NCBI RefSeq assembly: GCF_038502225.1
Contig: NC_091382.1
Coordinates: 13,078,183 to 13,142,182 of the forward strand
Source: Cherax quadricarinatus
Lineage: Eukaryota > Arthropoda > Malacostraca > Decapoda > Parastacidae
Reading direction: 5' to 3'
Length of the DNA stretch: 64,000 nt
The stretch's first letter is position 1. Each line of letters starts with the position of its first letter. Below are positions 1-13,402 of the stretch, piece after piece. Made by a program: the position numbers and the translations under genes. The notes under the pieces are model-generated. The model searched no databases and had not been told where the DNA came from. It saw nothing but the letters and a program-made list of their open reading frames with translations.

Positions 1-302
1 AATCTTGTCGACTTCCCCCTATGACAGTGACATCACGTGATGACCTCACACACACACAGGCTGAATCTTGTCAACTTCCCCCTACACATTTTTCACTCTT
101 AACCCAGGATAACCCAAATAATTTCACATTTTTTTTGTTAATACCCACAACAATCCACAATTTCTTTACAAAATACAACACAAATCTAGACATTTTTCTC
201 GTTTTAACTATTTCATCAGAAAAAGTCACAACAACACTTACAACTTATAACCACTTTTCGATAAATTCACTAGTCACAATTTTACATATTACGAAGTTAA
301 TA

Positions 303-303
303 T

Positions 304-386
<83 letters not shown>
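303..386. repeat. (CA)n microsatellite
   Basis: An uninterrupted CA dinucleotide tract. The mirrored tract in the other palindrome arm is the (TG)n at about 17597-17683. Open frames through it (Thr-His or Cys-Val repeats) are artefacts. Confidence 0.97.
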
Positions 387-387
<1 letters not shown>

Positions 388-1488
388 CTCACTTTACTTT
401 GGACACCTTCATAAATACTCTTGCACATCATTTGAACACCTTCGAAAACACCATTGAATAGTCTCAAACACCATATGAGTACTTCCCAAATACACCACTG
501 AATACTACCAAAACAGCACCGAATACTGCCCAAACACCACCAAAATCACCATAAACTAAGATCAACATCACAGACTAACACCCATTTTCACACAAATCAT
601 CTCAAATCACTATAACCAAGACGATTACCAATTTCTATGAGTACACTCACTTCCAACTAAGATATAACATGAGTACAAAAAACATGAACACAATCCGAAC
701 ACACACGAACACTTATAACAGAATCACTTCTTTTTCGTTATCACTAGTTCGACAACAACGCCCACAACCCACAACACCAACATCCCACAACACCCACAAC
801 CCACAATTTTTTCTTGTTTTAACTAATTTCATCAGAAAAAGTCACAATAACAACCCACTTCCAACATCTTTTCGGTATCTCTAGTTCGACAACACCCACA
901 ACCCACAACACCCACAACAACAACCCACTTATAACATCTTTTTCGATATCTCTAGTTCGACAACAATACCCACAACCCTCATCACTTACCAATTTATTCA
1001 CAATTTATTCGGTACAAATTTTTCCCCTTCTTTTTATTGAATCTTGAAATGTAATACACATTCCTCCCTACATAACTAAAATTCTAATAAAATCCTCTCC
1101 ATACCCATCTCCTTGTATCCACATAAATTAATATTATACTCACAGCAAGTAATCTCACTACCCAACTATTGCGAGATGTTTCTACACACTCCAATCTTTT
1201 CCAGTGTATCATAACTTTTCACTTCTATAATTTCTTTTATAATATTCACACATTACCTTTATTTTCAGTAAAATCCCCTCATATTTCTTTAAATTTTTAA
1301 TACAAATCTTCCCATACCCCTCTCCATCTCACCCGCATTTCTTCACATCCACTCACCTATCTCCCAAGACACCTCTTCAGAACACAAACAAAAATCACAT
1401 TTCACACCCACAAATGCATCTCATTACCCATCTCAAATCCACTAAAATCACTGTAACCAAGATATTCACAAACTTCTATGACCACATA

Positions 1489-3036
<1,548 letters not shown>

Positions 3037-3133
3037 CACTTTTCTCAATATCTCTTAAGAAATATTCTCTCATCGAAAACCTTTATCATCTCACTACAGA
3101 ACAACCCCAATATTACTTCGAACACTCTCATAA

Positions 3134-6100
3134 ACAGTTCGAACCAGGATTCTGCAAGAGAAAGCAAGACTGAGGGACAAAGAGGGGTACCAGAGAGTAT
3201 ACCTCGACCGCGACAGAACACAAGAAGAAAGGACTACACTGAAAGAGAGGGTACAGAGACGCAAGGAGGAACGAGAAGCAATGAAAATGAGCAGGACCCA
3301 GACACAGGAGGAAGGGCAAACACACCCCACAGAATCTCCCACCAAAAGACTCCACCCGCGACATTCCCAACACAACTGAGCAACCTATACTACAACCCAC
3401 TCACTGTTCCCTCTGCCACCAACCCCCATATCACAAACCTCACCCCAACAGCTGTCCCTTATGGGCATTCTGACCCCACCCCCATCAACACAAACCCCAC
3501 CTACACCACAGCCCCATATAGGCCCCCACCAAGGCTCTCGCTCCCCCAACCCCAATATACTTGCATGACCACAATGATAGAAAAGAAACTAAAGGTTTGG
3601 TACACAAACGCGGATGGAATAACGAATAAACATGAGGAGTGGAATGAAAGAATCAGTGAAAAATCCCCAGACATCATAGCAGTCACAGAAACAAAACTCG
3701 CTGAGACAATAACAGACACAATCTTTCCAACAGGATATCAGATCCTGAGGAAAGATAGAAGGAGTAGAGGGGGAGGAGGGGTTGCACTGCTCATAAAACA
3801 CCGATGGGGATTTGAGGAAATGGAAGGCATGGACATGATTGGAGAAAGAGACTACATTGTAGGTACAATTCAGTCCGGAGAACATAAAGTAGTCATTGGA
3901 GTGATGTATAACCCACCACAGAACTGCAGGAGGCCAAGAGAAGAGTACGAAGAAAACAACAGGGTGATGGTGGACACACTGGCTGAGGTGGCAAGAAGAG
4001 CTCACTCGAGCAGAGCAAAGTTACTGGTAATGGGCGATTTCAACCACAGGGAGATCGACTGGGAAAACCTGGAGCCACATGGGGGTCCCGAAACATGGAG
4101 AGCCAAGATGATGGATGTGGTACTTGAAAACCTCATGCATCAACATGTCAGGGACACAACCAGAGAGAGAGGGGAGGATGAGCCAGCAAGACTGGATCTT
4201 GTGTTCACCCTGAGCAGTTCAGACATTATGGACATCACTTACGAGAGGCCCCTTGGAGCTAGCGATCATGTGGTTCTGAGTTTTGACTATATAGTAGAGT
4301 TACAAGTGGAGAAGGTAACAGGAACTGAAGGGGACAGGCCAAACTATAAAAGGGGGGACTACACAGGTATGAGAAACTTCCTGCAGGAGGTTCAGTGGGA
4401 CAGAGAAATGGTAGGAAAATCAGTAAACGAGATGATGGAATATGTGGCAACAAAGTGCAAGGAGGCAGAGGAAAGTTTTGTTCCCAAGGGAAACAGAAAT
4501 AATAGGAAGACCAAAACGAGTCCTTGGTTTACCCGAAGGTGTAGGGAGGCAAAAACTAAGTGCAACATAGAATGGAAAAGGTACAGGAGGCATAGGACCC
4601 AGGAAAACAATGAGATTAGTAGAAGAGCCAGAAACGAGTATGCGCAGATAAGGAGGGAGGCCCAGCGACAGTATGAAAACGACATAGCATCGAAAGTCAA
4701 ATCTGACCCGAAACTGCTGTATAGCCACATTAGGAGGAAGACAACAGTCAAGGACCAGGTGATAAGGCTGAGGAAAGAAGGTGGAGAACTCACAAGAAAC
4801 GATCAAGAGGTATGTGAGGAGCTCAACACGAGATTTAAGGAAGTATTTACAGTAGAGACAGGAAGGACTCTGGGGGGACAGACCAGATGGGGACACCAAC
4901 AAGGAATACACCAACAAGTGTTGGACGACATACATACAGATGAGGAGGAGGTGAAGAAACTGCTAAGGGACATCGATACCTCAAAGGCAATGGGACCGGA
5001 CAACATCTCTCCGTGGGTCCTTAGAGAGGGAGCAGATATGTTGTGCGTACCACTTACCACAATCTTCAACACATCCCTGGAAACTGGGCAACTACCTGAG
5101 GTATGGAAGACGGCAAATGTAGTTCCCATTTTCAAAAAAGGAGACAGAAAAGAGGCACTAAACTATAGACCTCTGTCATTGACGTGCATAGTATGCAAAA
5201 TTATGGAGAAGATTATCAGGAGGAGAGTGGTGGAGCACCTGGAACGGAACAGGAGTATAAATGCCAACCAGCACGGATTCACGGAAGGCAAATCCTGTGT
5301 CACAAACCTTCTGGAGTTTTATGATAAAATAACAGAAGTAAGACAAGAGAGAGAGGGGTGGGTTGATTGCATCTTCTTGGACTGCAAGAAGGCCTTTGAC
5401 ACAGTTCCTCACAAGAGATTAGTGCAGAAGCTAGAGCATCAGGCGCATATAACAGGAAGGGCACTGCAATGGATAAGAGAATACCTGACAGGGAGGCAAC
5501 AACGAGTCATGGTACGTAATGATGTATCACAGTGGGCACCTGTGACGAGCGGGGTCCCACAGGGGTCGGTCCTAGGACCAGTGCTATTTTTGGTATATGT
5601 GAACGACATGACGGAAGGGTTAGACTCAGAAGTGTCCCTGTTTGCAGATGATGTGAAGTTAATGAGGAGAATTAAATCTGATGAGGACCAGGCAGGACTT
5701 CAAAGAGACCTGGACAGACTGGACACCTGGTCCAGCAAATGGCTTCTCGAATTTAATCCTGCCAAATGCAAAGTCATGAAGATAGGGGAAGGGCACAGAA
5801 GACCACAGACAGAGTATAGGCTATGTGGCCAAAGACTGCAAACCTCACTCAAGGAGAAAGATCTTGGGGTGAGTATAACATCGAGCATGTCTCCGGAAGC
5901 ACACATCAATCAGATAACTGCTGCAGCATATGGGCGCCTAGCAAACCTGAGAACAGCATTCCGATACCTTAGTAAGGAATCATTCAAGACACTGTACACC
6001 GTGTATGTCAGGCCCATACTGGAGTATGCAGCACCTGTTTGGAACCCGCACTTGATAAAGCACGTCAAGAAACTAGAGAAAGTACAAAGGTTTGCAACAA

Positions 6101-6535
6101 GGTTAGTTCCAGAGCTAAGGGGAATGTCCTATGAAGAAAGACTAAGGGAAATCGGCCTGACGACACTGGAGGACAGGAGGGTCAGGGGAGACATGATAAC
6201 GACATATAAAATACTGCGTGGAATAGACAAGGTGGACAAGGACAGGATGTTCCAGGGAGGGGACACAGAAACAAGAGGCCACAATTGGAAGTTGAAGACA
6301 CAAATGAGTCAGAGAGATAGTAGGAAGTATTTCTTCAGTCATAGAGTTGTAAGGCAGTGGAATAGCCTAGAAAATGACGTAGTGGAGGCAGGAACCATAC
6401 ACAGTTTTAAGACGAGGTTTGATAAAGCTCATGGAGCGGGGAGAGAGAGGGCCCAGTAGCAACCGGTGAAGAGGCGGGGCCAGGAGCTAAGATTCGACCC
6501 CTGCAACCACAAATAGGTGAGTACAAATAGGTGTG
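3134..6535 (+). mobile_element. Near full-length APE-type LINE, copy B
   Basis: The element starts at about 3134, where the flanking AC-rich repeat (shared with 8590-8690 and with the right arm) stops. It ends at the repeated AAATAGGTGAGTACA-like tail followed by (CA)n at about 6537. The ORF is open throughout and carries an apurinic-type endonuclease followed by reverse transcriptase. The right palindrome arm has no LINE at the corresponding place, so this copy probably inserted after the arms were formed. Confidence 0.9.
3565..6459 (+). CDS. LINE ORF2: endonuclease-reverse transcriptase, intact
   Basis: This protein makes the target nick and reverse-transcribes the element RNA. From the ATG at 3565 it is 964 residues; the frame is also open upstream to the element's 5' end with a Pro/Thr-rich stretch, so the true start may be further 5'. 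An exonuclease-endonuclease-phosphatase domain covers about residues 5-240, with VTETKL, MGDFNHREIDW near residue 157 and GASDHVVL near 233. Reverse transcriptase follows at about 490-780, with YRPLSLTCIV near 532, SGVPQGSVLGPVLF, and the catalytic FADDVKLM near 693. The C-terminus holds the KYFFSHRVV...WNSL block typical of this type. No internal stop or frameshift is seen, so the copy may be recently active. CR1/Jockey-group membership is likely but the clade was not tested. Confidence 0.92.
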   Translation: MTTMIEKKLKVWYTNADGITNKHEEWNERISEKSPDIIAVTETKLAETITDTIFPTGYQILRKDRRSRGGGGVALLIKHRWGFEEMEGMDMIGERDYIVGTIQSGEHKVVIGVMYNPPQNCRRPREEYEENNRVMVDTLAEVARRAHSSRAKLLVMGDFNHREIDWENLEPHGGPETWRAKMMDVVLENLMHQHVRDTTRERGEDEPARLDLVFTLSSSDIMDITYERPLGASDHVVLSFDYIVELQVEKVTGTEGDRPNYKRGDYTGMRNFLQEVQWDREMVGKSVNEMMEYVATKCKEAEESFVPKGNRNNRKTKTSPWFTRRCREAKTKCNIEWKRYRRHRTQENNEISRRARNEYAQIRREAQRQYENDIASKVKSDPKLLYSHIRRKTTVKDQVIRLRKEGGELTRNDQEVCEELNTRFKEVFTVETGRTLGGQTRWGHQQGIHQQVLDDIHTDEEEVKKLLRDIDTSKAMGPDNISPWVLREGADMLCVPLTTIFNTSLETGQLPEVWKTANVVPIFKKGDRKEALNYRPLSLTCIVCKIMEKIIRRRVVEHLERNRSINANQHGFTEGKSCVTNLLEFYDKITEVRQEREGWVDCIFLDCKKAFDTVPHKRLVQKLEHQAHITGRALQWIREYLTGRQQRVMVRNDVSQWAPVTSGVPQGSVLGPVLFLVYVNDMTEGLDSEVSLFADDVKLMRRIKSDEDQAGLQRDLDRLDTWSSKWLLEFNPAKCKVMKIGEGHRRPQTEYRLCGQRLQTSLKEKDLGVSITSSMSPEAHINQITAAAYGRLANLRTAFRYLSKESFKTLYTVYVRPILEYAAPVWNPHLIKHVKKLEKVQRFATRLVPELRGMSYEERLREIGLTTLEDRRVRGDMITTYKILRGIDKVDKDRMFQGGDTETRGHNWKLKTQMSQRDSRKYFFSHRVVRQWNSLENDVVEAGTIHSFKTRFDKAHGAGRERAQ

Positions 6536-6557
6536 TACACACACACACACACACACA

Positions 6558-6755
6558 CAGTCATAGAGTTGTCAGCAAGTGGAATAGCCTAGCAAGCGAA
6601 GTAGTGGAGGCAGGAACCATACATAGTTTTAAGAAGAGGTATGACAAAGCTCAGGAAGCAGAGAGAGAGAGGATCCAGTAGCGATCAGTGAAGAGGCGGG
6701 GCCAGGAGCTGAGTCTCGACCCCTGCAACCACAATTAGGTGAGCAATTAGGTGAG
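6558..6755 (+). mobile_element. LINE 3' fragment
   Basis: A short duplicate of the LINE C-terminus and 3' UTR (SHRVVSKWNSLASEVVEA block, then the GAAGAGGCGGGGCCAGGAGCT motif). It begins immediately after a (CA)n stretch that ends copy B, and ends at a degenerate ATTAGGTGAGCA tail. It is an extremely 5'-truncated or recombined copy. Confidence 0.85.
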
Positions 6756-6947
6756 CACCTTTCAACATTTCCAAACAACACTAAAACATTTCCAAGACAA
6801 CATTTTGAATACTCACAAATAAGATTTATCATCTCTAATTTATCTACACTTACTTATTTCATTAAATTACAACTCATCCCCCGAAACTCCTCCCTCATTC
6901 TCCAGATTTTTACAGCAGTATCACAAAAACTAACTCAGACACTTTAC

Positions 6948-7145
6948 ACAAATAACCCGCACATAAAAGAGAGAAGCTTACGACGACGTTTCGGTCCGAC
7001 TTGGACCATTGACAAAGTCACACTTTGTCAATGTGACTTTGTCAATGGTCCAAGTCGGACCGAAACGTCGTCGTAAGCTTCTCTCTTTTATGTGCGGGTT
7101 ATTTGTGTATCGTTCCAGTCACGGTATTGTGCCTTTTTGTTACTT
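6948..7145. mobile_element. Fold-back insertion with 13-bp target duplication
   Basis: A 198-bp insert, most of which is a perfect hairpin of about 75-base arms centred near 7022, followed by a short non-palindromic tail. It is flanked by direct 13-bp repeats TCAGACACTTTAC at 6935-6947 and 7146-7158. The right palindrome arm (about 14490-14510) has this 13-mer only once, so it preserves the empty site. The arms carry a small stem followed by GAAACGTC, as in the Penelope-like fragments at 39.3-40.0 kb and 63.3 kb. Penelope-like origin is inference. Confidence 0.85.
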
Positions 7146-8279
7146 TCAGACACTTTACTTTGAACAACACCAAAAACACCGTCATTTGCCTTTGAATACT
7201 CCAAAAACATCATTCGAACACCCCCAAATCACCACTGAATACTCCCAGAACACCTTCATAAATACTCTTGCAAATCATTTGAACACATTCAAAAATACCT
7301 TTGAACATTTCCAAACAACACTGAAACACTTCCAAAATATCATTTTGAGTACTCCCAAATACACCACTGAATATTACTAAAACACCACTGAATACAGTCA
7401 AAACACCACCAAAATCACCATAAACTAAGATCAACATAACAGACTAACACTCATTTTCACACAAATCCCCTCAAATCACTATAACCAAGACGATTACCAA
7501 TTTCTATGAGTACACTCTCCTCCAACTAAGATATAACATGAACGCAAAAAAAAACATGAACACAAACCAAACACACACGAACACTTACAACAGAATCAAC
7601 TCTTTGTTCGATATCTCTAGTTCGACAACAACACCCACATCCCACAATTTTTTTCTCGTTTTAACTAATTTCTTCAGAAAAAGTCACAACAACAACCTAC
7701 AACTTACAAACACTTTTTCGGCATCACTAGTTCGACAACAATACCCACAACCCTCATCACTTACGCATTTATTCACAATTTTTCCACTTCTTTTTATTGA
7801 ATCTTAAAATGTAATGCACATTCCTCCCTACATTACTAAAATTCTAATAAAATCCTCTCCATACCCATCTCCTTGTATCCACATAAAATAATATTATACT
7901 CACAACAAGTAATCTCACTACCCAACTACTGCGATATGTTTCTACACACTCCATTCTTTTCCAATATATCATAACTTTTCACTTCTATAATTTCTTTTAA
8001 ACTATTCACACATTACCTTTATTTTCAGTAAAATCCCCCCCATATTTCATTAAATTTCTAATACAACCCTCCCCATACCCCTCTCCATCTCACCCACATT
8101 TCTTCACATCCACTCGCCCATCTCCCAACACACCTCTTCTGAACACACAAAAAATCACATTTCACATACACAAATGCATCTCATCATCCATCTCAAATCC
8201 ACTAAAATCACTTTAACCACGATATTCACAAAACTCTATGAACACCTAACGCAAACACACACACACACACACACACACA

Positions 8280-8548
8280 GTAACAAGGGGACACAGTTGG
8301 AAGCTGAAGACACAGATGAATCACAGGGATGTTAGGAAGTATTTCTTCAGCCACAGAGTAGTCAGTAAGTGGAATAGTTTGGGAAGCGATGTAGTGGAGG
8401 CAGGATCCATACATAGCTTTAAGCAGAGGTATGATAAAGCTCACGGCTCAGGGAGAGTGACCTAGTAGCGATCAGTGAAGAGGTGGGGCCAGGAGCTCGG
8501 ACTCGACCCCCGCAACCTCAACTAGGTGAGTACAACTAGGTGAGTACA
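8280..8548 (+). mobile_element. LINE 3' fragment, copy D
   Basis: The LINE C-terminal block (KYFFSHRVVSKWNSLGSDVVEAGSIHS) and the 3' UTR with two ACTAGGTGAGTAC repeats. The 5' junction is a (CA)n tract (8256-8279). At the mirrored place in the right arm (13203-13252) only about 50 bases of a LINE 3' end remain between two (TG)n tracts. Confidence 0.88.
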
Positions 8549-8589
8549 CACCTTCAAAACACTCTCATACATTCATCATTTGAGACCAC

Positions 8590-9324
8590 CTTTTCTCAGT
8601 ATCTCTTAAGAAATATTCTCTCATCCACAACCTTTATCATCTCACTACAGAACAACCCCAAGATTACTTCGAACACTCTCATAAATCATTTGAATACTCA
8701 CATAAACACCTTTGAACATTTCCAAACAACACTGAAGCACTTCCAAAATATCATTTTGAATACTCCCAAATAAGATTTATCATCTCTGATTTATCTACAC
8801 TTACATATTTCATTAAATTACAACTCATCCACCATACTACTCCCTCAGTCTCCAGACTTTACAACATTATCACAAAAACTAACTCATACACTTATGACAT
8901 GAGACATTACCAACACTAACACACCCACACACACCACATTTTACTTTGTACAACACCAAAAACATCATCAATTACCTTTGATTACTCCAAAAACATCATT
9001 GAACACATTCAAAAACATCTACAAACTCCTTTGAATACTCCCAAAACACCACTGAATACTTCCAAAACAGCATCGAATACTGCCCAAACAACACTAAAAA
9101 TCCCCAGAAACTAAGATCAACACCACCGACTAACTCTCATTTTATAGAAATCCCCTCAAATCACTATAACCAAGTCGATCCCACTCACCTCAGACTATTA
9201 TATAACATGAACACAAAAAAAACTCATATAACATTTGAATATTCACAAAAAACACCTTCGAACATTTCCAAACAACACCGAAACACTTACAACAGGATCA
9301 CCACCAACTGAAAACATGACATGT

Positions 9325-9358
<34 letters not shown>

Positions 9359-10380
9359 AAACTAAGGCATTCATCAACTATCATCAATGACCACTCATTT
9401 TTATAAACATTCACACAAAAAATCACAATCACCAACTCCATGCAATATCTAATACACTCCTCTCACTACCACCAACACATACCAACACAGACAGGGATAC
9501 CTCCCATGTCATCACACTCCATCCTGTGTTTACTTGGCGATCAGCTACGTCACACCCCAATTTTACTTCATTTAACTTAACGAGAGGAAGTTACTTGTTT
9601 CACCACAATCAAGATGTTTACCAAATTCTATAACCCCACACTAAGATCACACATTTTTTGTACACATTCTCTTAAAAACATCATCATAACGAAGATCACT
9701 AAAACTATCTATATTTTTACTAAGATCACATAACATTTTGTCTTCTCTAACTCACACACCAATTTTCATTCGCACTTACACATTTCATTAACCGAAATTA
9801 CATCTCATCTACCAAACTCCTCCCTCATTCTCCAGACTTTACAACATTACCACAAAAAAAAACTAACTCATACACATATGACTTGAGACATTACCACAAC
9901 TAACACTCTGACTAACTTTGAACCAACTCTGAACATCACCAAAACACCACTGAACATCTTCAAAAAATACTCTGCACATCATTTGAACACCTTCAAAAAC
10001 ACAATCAAACACCTCCGAATACTCCCAAAACACTGCTGATTACTACCAAATCACCAGTGAATACTTCCAAACCACAGACACCCACAACTTATACATTTCA
10101 ATCACAAATTTAAGACATGAGACATACACACCAAATCTAAGACATTCACCTCCAACTAAGACATACACATCATAACTAAGACATTCACCAAAGCCTATAC
10201 TTGACTTATTGCTTATGTCTTACATTTGTAAGACATAAGCACAAAAAAAATTACTATATCATGAGACATTACCACTATATTACATATCACATTTGTCACC
10301 CTCATCATCCCTAAAACATCCTTCCTTATTCATCCGTATATCCGTATATTTTATCCCGAAAACCCATCATGACACTAGGA
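8590..10380. repeat. AC-rich diverged tandem repeat, no gene seen
   Basis: The segment is dominated by short motifs such as TTTGAATACTCC, CAAAAACAC and ACTAAGATCA repeated with many changes, a poly(A) tract near 9337-9360 and degenerate duplicates of the unit seen at 390-1490 and 7158-8250. No open frame of coding character was found. Confidence 0.75.
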
Positions 10381-10386
10381 GCCAGA

Positions 10387-10420
10387 GTGTAGTAGGTGGT
10401 GTTGGAGTGGTGATGGTTGT
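10387..10420. other. Palindrome centre (spacer)
   Basis: A 34-base unpaired spacer separates the two arms. The innermost paired bases are GGAGCCAGA ending at 10386 and TCTGGCTCC starting at 10421. Outside this, pairing continues through the segments ending CATGACACT and beginning ATGTCATG with small indels. Confidence 0.85.
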
Positions 10421-10725
10421 TCTGGCTCCAATGTCATGATGGGTCGTCGGGATAAAATATCTCTAGGTGATATACGGATGAATAAGGAAGGATGTTTTAG
10501 GGATGATGAGGGTGAGAAATGTGATATGTAATATAGTGGTAATGTCTCATGATATGGTAAATTTTTTTGTGCTTATGTCTTACATTTATTGTCAATAAGT
10601 CAAGTATAGGTTTTGGTGTATGTCTTAGTTATGATGTGTATGTCTTAGTTGGAGGTGAATGTCTTAGATTTGGTGTGTATGTCTCATGTCTTAAATTTGT
10701 GATTGAAATGTATAAGTTGTGGGTG

Positions 10726-11520
10726 TCTGTGTATTATTTTTTTTTTTGGTGATGGTGATATGTTATAGTGCTCATGTTATGTTATAGATGTTGGTGGAAG
10801 TGTCGTGGTATTTTTGTGTATGTCTTATTTTTGCGCGAATGTTTAAAAAATAAGTGTTTTCAGTGATCATAGTAGTTTTGAGATGCATGATCTTAGATTT
10901 TTGGTGATCTTGGTGATGAGTGTTGATAGAAGATGGTAACCATGATATGGAATTGGTGATCGTGATTTTTGTGTGAATGATTATAAAAATGGGTGTTTTC
11001 TGTGATCTTGGTGGTGGGTTAATAATATCTGGTAATCGTCTTGGTTATAGTGTTCTTAGATAATGTAGGTGCAACAGGTTGAAACAAGGTGGGTTAGGTG
11101 TGATGTTACTGACCGCCAAGTAAACACAGATGGGGTGTGACGTCACTGGAGGTGACCTCGCCGGTCCTGTGAGGTGTGACATAGTGTGTTGGTGGTAGTG
11201 AGGTGAGTGCACTTAGACATTGTCAAATTTGACTTTCTGTGTGAATGTTTATAAAAAATGAGTGTTCTCTGTGATTACTGATTTTTGAGGTAAGTGAACA
11301 TGGGTGTTTGTTGTTGGTGGTTGTCTTAGATTTATGTGTGTACAAGATATGTTTTCAGTTGATGGTGATCATGTACTAAGTTTTTGTGTATTAGGTTAGT
11401 GATCAAGTTTTTTTTTTTGCGTCCATGGGAGTGAGTTCTTGGTTATAGTGATTTGAGGGAATTTCTATAAAATGGGTGTTAGCTGGTGATGCTAGACTTA
11501 GTTTCTGGTGATTTTGACAG
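10726..11520. repeat. Right-arm-only segment (indel between arms)
   Basis: About 0.8 kb that has no partner in the left arm: the left-arm sequence is continuous across this point (about 10080). The content is the same GT-rich diverged repeat as its surroundings and includes a second copy of a motif also present near 12060-12200 (TGTGACGTCACTG... with ...CGCCAAGTAAACACAG). This suggests loss from the left arm, or a tandem duplication in the right. Confidence 0.75.
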
Positions 11521-12275
11521 TGTTTTGGAAGTATTCATTGGTGATTTGGGAGTGATCAGCAGTGTTTTGGGAGTATTCGGAGGTGTTTGATTGTGTTTTT
11601 GAAGGTGTTCAAATGATGTGCAGAGTATTTTTTGAAGATGTTCAGTGGTGTTTTGGTGATGTTCAGAGTTGGTTCAGAGTTAGTGAGTGTGTTAGTTGTG
11701 GTAATGTCTCATGTCATATGTGTATGAGTTAGTTTTTTTTTTTTTTTGTGTGTGTGTTAATGTTGTAAAGTCTGGAGAATGAGGGAGGAGTTTGGTGGAT
11801 GAGATGTAATTTCGGTTAATGAAATGTGTAAGTGAGAATGAGAATGTAAATTGGTGTGTGAGTTAGAGAAGACAAAATGTTATGTGATCTTAGTAAAAGT
11901 ATAGATAGTTTTAGTGATCTTCGTTATGATGATGTTTTTAAGAGAATGTGTACAAAAAATGTGTGATCTTAGTGTGGGGTTATAGAATTTGGTAAACATC
12001 TTGATTGTGGTGATCTTAGATATTGGAGATATAGCAGGTTGAAACAAGTAACTTCCTCTCGTTAAGTTAAATGAAGTAAAAGTGGGGTGTGACGTCGCTG
12101 ATCGCCAAGTAAACACAGGATGGAGTGTGATGACATGGGAGGTATCCCTATCTGTATTGGTATGTGTTGGTGGTAGTGAGAGGAGTGTATTAGATATTGT
12201 ATGGAGTTGGTGATTGTGATTTTTTGTGTGAATGTTTATGAAAATGAAGGGTCATTGATGGATGTCTTATTTTTT

Positions 12276-12309
<34 letters not shown>

Positions 12310-13081
12310 ACATGTTATGTTTTCAGTTTGTGGTGATCCTGTTGAAAGTGTTTCAGTGTTGTTTGGAAATGTTCAAAGGTGTTTTTTGTGAATATTCAAA
12401 TGTTATATTAGTTTTTTTTGTGTTAATGTTATATAATAGTCTGAGGTGAGTGGGATCGACTTGGTTATAGTGATTTGAGGGGATTTCTATAAAATGGGAG
12501 TTAGTCGGTGGTGTTGATCTTAGTTTCTGGGGATTTTTAGTGTTGTTTGGGCAGTATTCGATGCTGTTTTGGTAGTATTCAGAGGTGTTTTGGGAGTATT
12601 CAAAGGAGTTTGTAGATGTTTTTGAATGTGTTCAAATGATGTTTTTGGAGTAATCAAAGGTAAGTGATGATGTTTTTGGTGTTGTACAAAGTAAATTGTG
12701 GTGTGTGTGGGTGTGTTAGTGTTGGTAATGTCTCATGTCATAAGTGTATGAGTTAGTTTTTGTGATAATGTTGTAAAGTCTGGAGACTGAGGGAGTAGTA
12801 TGGTGGATGAGTTGTAATTAAATGAAATATGTAAGTGTAGATAAATTAGAGATGATAAATCTTATTTGGGAGTATTCAAAATGATATTTTGGAGGTGCTT
12901 CAGTGTTGTTTGGAAATGTTCAAAGGTGTTTATGTGAGTATTCAAATGATTTATGAGAGTGTTCGAAGTAATCTTGGGGTTGTTCTGAAGTGAGATGATA
13001 AAGGTTGTGGATGAGAGAATATTTCTTAAGAGATATTGAGAAAAGGTGGTCTCAAATGATGAATGTATGAGAGTGTTTTGA

Positions 13082-13402
<321 letters not shown>

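Noticed and set aside
297..533. Cys-Val and Thr-His repeat frames at CA/TG tracts (also 1489, 2834, 13088, 16239, 17449)
   Set aside because: Dinucleotide repeat artefacts with short unrelated ends.
4392..5135. Minus-strand frames of 110-170 codons
   Set aside because: Shadows of the plus-strand LINE reverse transcriptase.
10386..10421. Palindrome as a pure sequencing fold-back artefact
   Set aside because: The arms differ by many substitutions, a 3.4-kb LINE, a 198-bp insert with target duplication and a 0.8-kb indel, which an artefactual reverse copy would not show; an assembly join is still possible.
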